From JBDTRY01 sp039931435 (GTDB taxonomy: Bacteria; Acidobacteriota; Thermoanaerobaculia; Gp7-AA8), in NCBI GenBank assembly GCA_039931435.1, contig JBDTRY010000022.1:1-29362 (forward strand): a stretch of DNA of 29,362 nucleotides, written 5' to 3'. Both the position numbers and the translations under genes were made by a program. The notes below the pieces were generated by a model. It made no database searches, was not told where the DNA came from, and saw nothing but the letters and a program-made list of their open reading frames with translations. How positions within the stretch are numbered: position 1 is the stretch's first letter; each line of letters opens with the position of its first letter. Of the stretch, positions 23,545-29,362 are shown in pieces.

Positions 23545-24714
23545 TCACCTGCTGCTGGCGACGTCTCCGTACAGCGACATCGACTTCTCGGCAACCAACT
23601 CCAGCAGAAAGTGATTTTCGAATGATTGCCTGGCATTCCCTGCCAGCGTGGACCTCAAGGACTCGTTACTCAGAAGTTCTTCCAGTGCCCTGGTCAACTC
23701 CTCTGTCCGGCCTGTGCCGACGACGAGGCCTGAAGCTGCGCCCGCTTCGAGAAACGAACTCCCGGATACCTTGGTTGAAATGACCGGAAGTCCTGCGGCC
23801 AGTGCCTCGATCATTGAATTCGAAAGTCCTTCATTGTGCGAAGCGATGACATAGATGTCGGCGGCCCGATACCAGCTGGCGACATCGATTCGCCTGCCGG
23901 CCAGGAGAACGCTGTCGCCGAGCTTCAGCTCCGCAACTTTCGCCCGCACGAGTTCCTCCTGAGGGCCATCTCCGACCAGCGCCAGCAACGCTCCCGCTCT
24001 CAATACCGGAGTCACGTTCGCCCAGGCTTCGAGTAATCCCAGCGGATTCTTTTCGTCCGAGAGCCGTCCCACGGAAAGCACGATTCTGTCGCGGTCCAAG
24101 CCGAGAACTCTGCGGGCTTCAACACGCTGCTCCGCTGTCGCTGGAAGAAATTGATCCGGATCCAGACCATTGGGAATGAGACGGACGCGGCCTGCCGGGA
24201 TCCCGAAGCTGATCGCTTCCGAACGGGTTTCTTCGCTGATGGCGATGCAGGCGCTGACGCGCCGGTGCAGATATTCTAGAGTCCGGCCAACCAGACCCGA
24301 CCCGAGAACACTGCCGATTCCCATGGCTTCGGAGTTCGTCAGCTTCAACACCACCGGCCGGCGAAGCAGTTTGCCCAGCGCCACGCTCAATGCTGCGTGA
24401 TATCCGTACTGGTGAACGTGCCAGACGTCGAATCGCCGGCCGTTTGTCAGCAGGAACCGAGCAAAGGAGAACAGGCTGGTACCTGTATGCATGTGGCGGC
24501 GATAGAGGCACCAGAGGCGGCGGATCTCAAAGCCTTCGAGTGTCTCGCTGGCCGGCCAGGAACGATCACGTCGCTCGGAGATCACGACGACCTCGAGCCC
24601 TCTCCGCGCCAGCGCGCCCGAAAGCCGTTCCGCCGCATGTTCGTAGCCTCCGTAGAGCGGACGGAACTGAGGGCTGATCATCAGAATCTTCAAGGGTCTT
24701 CCCTGCGCCCTCAT
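23545..24714 (-). CDS. GT4-family glycosyltransferase
   Basis: This 389-residue GT-B-fold enzyme has the N-terminal pattern of GT4 enzymes (ILMISPQFRPLYGGYEHAAERL), a VWHVHQYGYH segment, IPNGLD at 180-185 and SVGRLSDEKNP at 214-224. The nucleotide-sugar-binding EX7E motif is intact (Glu295 and Glu303 in NEGLSNSMIEALAAGLPV). Such enzymes transfer a sugar from an NDP-sugar to a growing lipid-linked glycan on the cytoplasmic face of the membrane; donor and acceptor cannot be read. Its ATG overlaps the TGA of the upstream O-antigen ligase-like gene by four bases, so the two are probably co-translated. It is the last gene of the right-hand polysaccharide group. Confidence 0.93.
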   Translation of the reverse strand: MRAQGRPLKILMISPQFRPLYGGYEHAAERLSGALARRGLEVVVISERRDRSWPASETLEGFEIRRLWCLYRRHMHTGTSLFSFARFLLTNGRRFDVWHVHQYGYHAALSVALGKLLRRPVVLKLTNSEAMGIGSVLGSGLVGRTLEYLHRRVSACIAISEETRSEAISFGIPAGRVRLIPNGLDPDQFLPATAEQRVEARRVLGLDRDRIVLSVGRLSDEKNPLGLLEAWANVTPVLRAGALLALVGDGPQEELVRAKVAELKLGDSVLLAGRRIDVASWYRAADIYVIASHNEGLSNSMIEALAAGLPVISTKVSGSSFLEAGAASGLVVGTGRTEELTRALEELLSNESLRSTLAGNARQSFENHFLLELVAEKSMSLYGDVASSR

Positions 24715-25892
24715 CGATAGCTTCCCGCCCTCCTCATGTCCTTGACCTGGCAGGCTCGGGAAATGGCAAAACCGAGAAGGGGAATGGTTTCGGCGTCACT
24801 GAGAAGGTTGTGCGATGCGAAGCTGAAACCAACGTGCCACGCCGCCAGAAACCAGAGCAGAGCGGACCACTTACGGTCCGCATGCCAGGAGATGATGACG
24901 AGCCGAGCCAGCACCAGCACGTAGGCCAGCAGTCCGAAAATGCCGTAATCGACGAACATCGCCACGAACATGTTGTGCGGGCCGACCGGCATCTCGAAAA
25001 TCGTTCCCAGTCCCGCCCCGAGGATCGGATGTTCCAGTCCGATGTTGAGAGCGACCATGGCTACTTCTCCCCGGTCTTTCTCGTAATCGCCGATTCCGCC
25101 TCGTTCGATGAGGGATGCGATTCTGACTGCGGCGTCACCCGAGAGCTTCACATGTTGAAGGACGAGAAAGGCAAAAGTAAGGCAGAACACGGCGCCTGCC
25201 GCTGCGATGAAGGCTACGCGGACAACATGCTTCGGTTCGGTTCTGGCCACCATCGCCGCCGAGAGCAGAACCACGGCCAGCAGGATTCCAGTGCGGCTGA
25301 ATGTGGTGAATACGCCTACGCCCACCATGGAAACGGCCAGGAAGTCAGCGATCGTCAGCTTCCCTGCACGCCCGAGTAGTACCACCAGCCCGTACCCGAC
25401 CAGCGCCTCCGCGCTTACATTGGGGTTCGTGTAAAACCCTGCCGAGCGGCCAGGCGCTTCACTCCATCGATTGTTCTGGATGAAAAGTTCGTAGAGATTG
25501 AGCGCCGTGGCGATGGAGACAATCGTGAACGCTGCCCGGACCAGAGTCCTCCTGAAGTCCAGTGGCAGCGACAGGACGGTGGCAACGAGAAACACCAGAG
25601 CTACGCTGGCGAAAAACGATCCGCTCCGCTCCGTGGAACGAACCGTGGCCAGATCGAAAAACCGGTTGATCAGAGTGAGAACAACGGGCAGCGACAGGAG
25701 CGAAAACGCGAAGAGGAAATCTCCGAAACTGAGGAGCCTGAGCAGCTCCCGGCGATGGATGAACAGAAAATAGGCCGTGCCCGCCAGGATGATCGGACCC
25801 TGAAGTGCGATTCGATCCGAATTTGCAATGGCAACATCGCTGCCGATGATCACCAGCCATACGAACGCAAAGACTTTGTTTGCCTTGTCCAT
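24711..25892 (-). CDS. O-antigen ligase/polymerase-like membrane protein (Wzy_C family)
   Basis: This 393-residue integral membrane protein has roughly ten hydrophobic segments. The order is typical of O-antigen ligases and Wzy polymerases: NRWSEAPGRSAGFYTNPNVSAE in a periplasmic loop, FTTFSRTG, then a long loop with the GLEHPILGAGLGT and PVGPHNMFVAMFVDYGIFG motifs before the last helices. The GxGxG and HN signatures are the usual marks of this family. It would join or polymerise lipid-linked glycan units on the periplasmic side after flipping. Genes for a flippase, an amidotransferase and a glycosyltransferase surround it on the same strand, supporting a capsule, exopolysaccharide or O-antigen locus. 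No clear ribosome binding site is seen upstream of ATG 25892. Confidence 0.88.
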   Translation of the reverse strand: MDKANKVFAFVWLVIIGSDVAIANSDRIALQGPIILAGTAYFLFIHRRELLRLLSFGDFLFAFSLLSLPVVLTLINRFFDLATVRSTERSGSFFASVALVFLVATVLSLPLDFRRTLVRAAFTIVSIATALNLYELFIQNNRWSEAPGRSAGFYTNPNVSAEALVGYGLVVLLGRAGKLTIADFLAVSMVGVGVFTTFSRTGILLAVVLLSAAMVARTEPKHVVRVAFIAAAGAVFCLTFAFLVLQHVKLSGDAAVRIASLIERGGIGDYEKDRGEVAMVALNIGLEHPILGAGLGTIFEMPVGPHNMFVAMFVDYGIFGLLAYVLVLARLVIISWHADRKWSALLWFLAAWHVGFSFASHNLLSDAETIPLLGFAISRACQVKDMRRAGSYR

Positions 25893-26000
25893 CAGAAAGA
25901 AGAATGTCCCGCCGCCTGCCTCGCCGAATCTCTCGTCACCTGCTGCAATGTTCGCGTGCTGACCCGTTCCGGAGGAAATGCTCTGACTGCGGCCGGATTT

Positions 26001-27872
26001 TCATATTGCTTCGGATTGCTGCCGTCGCCAGTAACCATACATGAGCAGCGCCCAGAGCCTCGACTCGTGGGCGCCGTGCCCGGCGGCAAACTCTGCGAGA
26101 ACCCCGTCGATCATTTTCATTGAAAGAGGCGACATCAGCTCCGGGTCACCGAGCGTCTCCGTCATCACGTTCTTCAGCGGCCCCCGCAACCAGGCCGCAA
26201 GGGGAATACCGAAGCCCATCTTGCGGCGGTGGACGAACTGGCGTGGAAAGTAGCGCTCGGCCAGTTTCTTCAGCAGGTACTTGCCAACGCGTTCGCGAAC
26301 CTTGTACTTCACCGGTAGCTTCGCACAAAACTCGATCACCTCGTGATCGAGAAGCGGCGATCGAGTCTCCAGCCCGCAGTGCATCGAGGCGATATCCATT
26401 TTGGCCAGAAGGTCTCCGGGGAGATAGGTGTGATTGTCCAGCCAGAGCATACGATCGACGGCATTTCCGGCGTGGGCGAAAGCCTGCCCGGTCCACTCCT
26501 CTCGCCAGGCCGGGAGCAGAGAGGCCGGTCCATCGGGGAACAACCTCCTGCGATCCTCGTCGTTCCAGAATGCGGAGTACATGAGGATCGATCTCAGCTC
26601 GGGATTGACGTACTGAGAAAGGATTTTCCGAACTCCGCGACCAGGAATCGACGAGGCCTCGACCAGCTTCGAGGCCAGGCCGGGAAGCCGATCGGGCCCG
26701 ATAATGCCACCGAACAACCGTGAGGCGACAAGTGAGGGTTCCGATAGCCAATAGCGAGGGTAACCGCCAAGGAGCTCATCCCCGCCATCCCCGTTCAGGG
26801 CCACCGTAACGTGACGGCGGGCGGCAGCGGCCACAGCGAACGACGGCATGGCCGACGAGTCCGCGTAGGGTTCTCCGTAGTGCCTGGCGAGGAGCGGAAG
26901 CAGACTCTCCACTTCCGGCCTGACGATCTCGGGATGATGAATCGTCCCGTAACGGTCCGCTGCTTCACGTGCAAAGGGAAGCTCGTTGTACGCTTCTTCT
27001 TCGAAGCCGATACTGAACGTCCGAACCGGGCTCTTGTCGAGTTTCGCCATGATGGCAACGACGACGCTCGAGTCCACTCCTCCGCTCAGGAGAGCTCCCA
27101 GAGGAACGTCCGCGATCATGCGCAGCCGCACCGCCTCGGTCAGCTTCTCCTCGAGGGCGTCGATCGCCGCGATCTCGCCGATCTCGATCTTTTCCCGGTA
27201 ATCGACCTCCCAGTACTTTTCAAGCCTCAGACCATGGCGGTCGCAGATCGCGAAATGCGCCGGCGGCAATTTCCTGATTCCCTTGTAGATGCTCCAGGGC
27301 GCAGGAACGAACTGGCACTGCAGATACAGTTCCAGAGCTTCAGCATCCAATCCCCGATCGACCTCCGCGTGACGCGACAGAGGTACGAGTTCCGAGCAGA
27401 AAGCCAGACCGGACCGCGTCAAGGCGTAGTTCAGCGGTTTTTTCCCCACCCGGTCGCGCGCCAGAAGGAGCTCCTGGCGTTGCTCGTCCCAGATTGCCAA
27501 AGCGAACATTCCACGCAGGAACTGCAGAAATCCCACATGGTGACGGCGATAGAGCGCCAGGATGACTTCGGTATCCGAATGCGAGGTAAAGACATCTCCA
27601 GCGGCCTCGCACTCCCTACGAAGCGACTGAAAATTGTAGATCTCTCCGTTGAAAGTGATCGAGGTACCGGTATGTGGATCGATCATCGGCTGGTGTCCTG
27701 CCGGACTGAGATCGACGATACTGAGGCGCGCGTGACCGAGCGCCACCACGCCAGCAGGCGAGCGCCAGAAACCGCGATCGTCAGGACCGCGATGGGCGAC
27801 CGCCGAAGTCATGGCCTCGACGAACTGGCAATTCGCGCCAGCCCAACTCAACTCACCCGCTATGCCGCAGAT
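26001..27872 (-). CDS. asnB: Asparagine synthase (glutamine-hydrolysing)-type amidotransferase
   Basis: The mature protein of about 623 residues has an N-terminal Ntn glutaminase domain (CGIAGELSW, AHRGPDDRGF, GHARLSIVDL, FNGEIYNF, SDTEV, RGMFALAIWD, ARDRVGKKPL) and a C-terminal synthetase domain. The latter holds the PP-loop LSGGVDSSV (262-270), NGDGGDELLGGYPRY and KMDIASMHCGLETRSPLLD. It uses glutamine ammonia and ATP to amidate a carboxylate, possibly on an amino-acid-decorated glycan. The start is unusual. The obligatory Cys is preceded by ATC (27870-27872), not ATG, with GGAGG four bases ahead (27877-27881). The frame stays open to an ATG at 27983, which would add a 37-residue leader unlike the family. 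Either non-standard initiation, propeptide removal or a base error is possible. Confidence 0.9.
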   Translation of the reverse strand: MCGIAGELSWAGANCQFVEAMTSAVAHRGPDDRGFWRSPAGVVALGHARLSIVDLSPAGHQPMIDPHTGTSITFNGEIYNFQSLRRECEAAGDVFTSHSDTEVILALYRRHHVGFLQFLRGMFALAIWDEQRQELLLARDRVGKKPLNYALTRSGLAFCSELVPLSRHAEVDRGLDAEALELYLQCQFVPAPWSIYKGIRKLPPAHFAICDRHGLRLEKYWEVDYREKIEIGEIAAIDALEEKLTEAVRLRMIADVPLGALLSGGVDSSVVVAIMAKLDKSPVRTFSIGFEEEAYNELPFAREAADRYGTIHHPEIVRPEVESLLPLLARHYGEPYADSSAMPSFAVAAAARRHVTVALNGDGGDELLGGYPRYWLSEPSLVASRLFGGIIGPDRLPGLASKLVEASSIPGRGVRKILSQYVNPELRSILMYSAFWNDEDRRRLFPDGPASLLPAWREEWTGQAFAHAGNAVDRMLWLDNHTYLPGDLLAKMDIASMHCGLETRSPLLDHEVIEFCAKLPVKYKVRERVGKYLLKKLAERYFPRQFVHRRKMGFGIPLAAWLRGPLKNVMTETLGDPELMSPLSMKMIDGVLAEFAAGHGAHESRLWALLMYGYWRRQQSEAI

Positions 27873-27996
27873 AAATCCTCCTCGCCAGGCAACGTGACCT
27901 CTTGGCGATGGTCCGCTGGACGATAAAACAGCCGTCGTAAACCGGCAGCTCGATTTCCAGGTTTCCTCTACGCGGATCCGCATGCATGAGGATCAC
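27853..27996 (-). CDS. Possible small ORF (47 residues) overlapping amidotransferase start
   Basis: A GTG at 27996, or an ATG at 27987, opens a frame ending with TGA at 27853-27855. It lies just after the flippase stop and overlaps the beginning of the amidotransferase frame. The middle reads NLEIELPVYDGCFIVQRTI, which looks more protein-like than the in-frame leader of the amidotransferase. No homologue is recognised and no good ribosome binding site is present. It may be a leader peptide, a remnant or chance. Confidence 0.2.
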   Translation of the reverse strand: MILMHADPRRGNLEIELPVYDGCFIVQRTIAKRSRCLARRIYLRHSG

Positions 27997-27997
27997 G

Positions 27998-29362
27998 TCA
28001 ACCCGGGGGCAGTCTCCAGTCAAACGTTCTCAAACGAACCAGTTCCACCCCCCGTCGCCACCAGTCCGGGGCGATGACCCAGGCCACGAGAGCGGAAACG
28101 GCAACACCCACCGGAAACTTGATCACTATGCTCAGCGGAGGTATCGAGCTCCATGGTGGAACCATTACCAGCGCAGCGCCGAGCACGATGGCCATGACGG
28201 CGGCGAGACGGAGCCAGGTCAGTTCCAGCCGGTACTTGATCTGCGAAGTGGTCAGAATCGCGAAAGCAACGAAGGCGAAGCTGATCGATTGCGTGATGGC
28301 TGCACCGATCCCTCCCAGTCTGGGAACCAGAGCGAGGTTGAGCGCGACACAGACCAGTCCTCCCGCGAACCACCAGACGGCCGCCCACTTCAGTTGTTTG
28401 ACGAGCAGCAAGCCGTAGAGCGCCAGCTGGGAAACGCCGTAGAAGAAAACACCGCCGGCGATGAAGGGCACCACATCGGCAGCTGCGTGAAAGCGGCTGT
28501 TTGCAAGCCATCGCACTACGTCGCCGCCTGCAGAGGCCACGGCCAGCCAGACCAGAGCCATGCCGGCGACGAGGCGGGACATCAGCCGCCCGAGGATGAC
28601 GCGCGCCATCTCGGGATCCTCTTCATACTCCCGTGCCGCTTCCGGGAGCCACACGGTCATCACCGCTGTGTTCACCATGACACCCAGGAACGCGAAGTTA
28701 TAGCCCAGTGAGTAGACACCGACGGAATCCGCCCCGTGAAAAAGCTGAAGGAACCAACGGTCTGATGAAGAAAGCAGCCAGTACATCGGTGCGGTGACGA
28801 CGCCGGCCAGGCCGATTTTCATCAGCGTCATTCCCTCTTTCCGCCCAAGGCGGGAGGGTGTGGCCAGCTCCGAAACCGGAGGGATTCCGAGCATGAGGAT
28901 GGGGATCAGATTGGCCAGGAGCACGGGAATGATCAACGCCACCGCATCGCGACGCCAGAGGGCAGCGATGCCCACGCCTGCCGCTGCACCGACCAGTCCC
29001 GTGACCACGACGGCGCGTGCCATAGCCCGGTATTTGCCTTCGAGGCGGGCCCGGGTCTGGGACATCATATTGATCACGGTGAGAAAGACTCCCAGCGCCA
29101 GGAGAATGGCCAGGTGCTGGTCCAGTTCGACGGAACCCTTGTTTACGAACCACCAGGCCAGCCCGGCCAGGACGGCAGCCGGCGCTGCCGTGAAGATGGC
29201 GATGCGCCAGCAGAAATGTTCAACCGCCTCCCCGCTCGGAGGTCCGGAGCTGTAATAGGCGCGGGCATAGGACATATCGATCCCGGCCAGGGCGAACACC
29301 GAGACCAGCGAGGTGGCCGTTCCCACCAGCGAGGCCGCCCCATAGGCGCTGGGAGTGAGCAG
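27998..29362 (-). CDS. Polysaccharide flippase (Wzx/MOP superfamily), 5' end cut by window edge
   Basis: An internal GTG at 29326 can serve as a start, but the frame stays open to the window edge (LLTPSAYGAASLVGTA), and that sequence is typical of the region after the first helix of Wzx-type flippases. The gene therefore starts outside the window; 454 residues are visible. The protein has about a dozen hydrophobic helices and few charged residues in membrane segments. It also shows family-like pieces (ALAGIDMSYARAYY, SSSDRWFLQLFHGADSVGVYSLGYNFAFL, VPRLGGIGAAITQSISF). Such proteins move lipid-linked glycan repeat units across the inner membrane. It heads the visible right-hand polysaccharide group, directly upstream of the amidotransferase. 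Confidence 0.9.
   Translation of the reverse strand: MLTPSAYGAASLVGTATSLVSVFALAGIDMSYARAYYSSGPPSGEAVEHFCWRIAIFTAAPAAVLAGLAWWFVNKGSVELDQHLAILLALGVFLTVINMMSQTRARLEGKYRAMARAVVVTGLVGAAAGVGIAALWRRDAVALIIPVLLANLIPILMLGIPPVSELATPSRLGRKEGMTLMKIGLAGVVTAPMYWLLSSSDRWFLQLFHGADSVGVYSLGYNFAFLGVMVNTAVMTVWLPEAAREYEEDPEMARVILGRLMSRLVAGMALVWLAVASAGGDVVRWLANSRFHAAADVVPFIAGGVFFYGVSQLALYGLLLVKQLKWAAVWWFAGGLVCVALNLALVPRLGGIGAAITQSISFAFVAFAILTTSQIKYRLELTWLRLAAVMAIVLGAALVMVPPWSSIPPLSIVIKFPVGVAVSALVAWVIAPDWWRRGVELVRLRTFDWRLPPG

Noticed and set aside
1..29362. Mobile elements, CRISPR arrays, attachment sites
   Set aside because: No transposase, integrase, regularly spaced repeats or flanking direct repeats were seen. 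The only large repeat is the protein-level propeller paralogy.

Overview
The window looks like accessory DNA of a high-GC Gram-negative bacterium. The evidence is outer-envelope polysaccharide genes (Wzx-type flippase, Wzy/ligase-like membrane protein, GT4 glycosyltransferase), a lipoprotein signal and a GEMM-I c-di-GMP riboswitch. Acidobacteriota, Myxococcota or Desulfobacterota would all fit, but the sequence has no decisive taxonomic marker. No rRNA, tRNA, CRISPR array, transposase or phage gene was seen.

Layout. (1) 1-3525, minus strand: an asparagine-synthase-type amidotransferase cut by the left edge, a class I methyltransferase, and an unusual formyltransferase/beta-propeller fusion. 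(2) 3697-5106, plus strand: a lipoprotein-like beta-propeller. (3) 5125-20662, minus strand: a hybrid PKS/NRPS operon. In transcription order it holds a PKS (KS-AT-KR-DH-ACP), an NRPS (C-A-PCP, serine-like code), two alpha/beta hydrolases with non-serine nucleophile elbows, and an NRPS with architecture formyltransferase / C-terminal half of a condensation domain / adenylation domain split by a luciferase-like monooxygenase / PCP (glycine-like code). (4) 20663-21033: a divergent intergenic region with an AT-rich inverted repeat and a c-di-GMP-I riboswitch whose expression platform can hide the ribosome binding site of the next gene. (5) 21034-23487, plus strand: a large secreted protein with two Ig-like repeats and the same beta-propeller as the gene at 3697. 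(6) 23545-29362, minus strand: GT4 glycosyltransferase, O-antigen ligase/polymerase-like protein, a complete asparagine-synthase-type amidotransferase, and a polysaccharide flippase cut by the right edge.

How it may work together (inference). The assembly line could make a small N-formylated, oxidised Gly-polyketide-Ser product. It has no integrated thioesterase, so the two adjacent hydrolases are the obvious candidates for release or editing. The assembly line sits inside a polysaccharide locus. The pairing of two AsnB-like amidotransferases with two such hydrolases recalls the accessory genes of exosortase-A exopolysaccharide loci. Two paralogous secreted propellers bracket the PKS/NRPS operon, one of them under predicted c-di-GMP control. 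This suggests that the small molecule, the polysaccharide and the surface proteins belong to one surface or biofilm programme.
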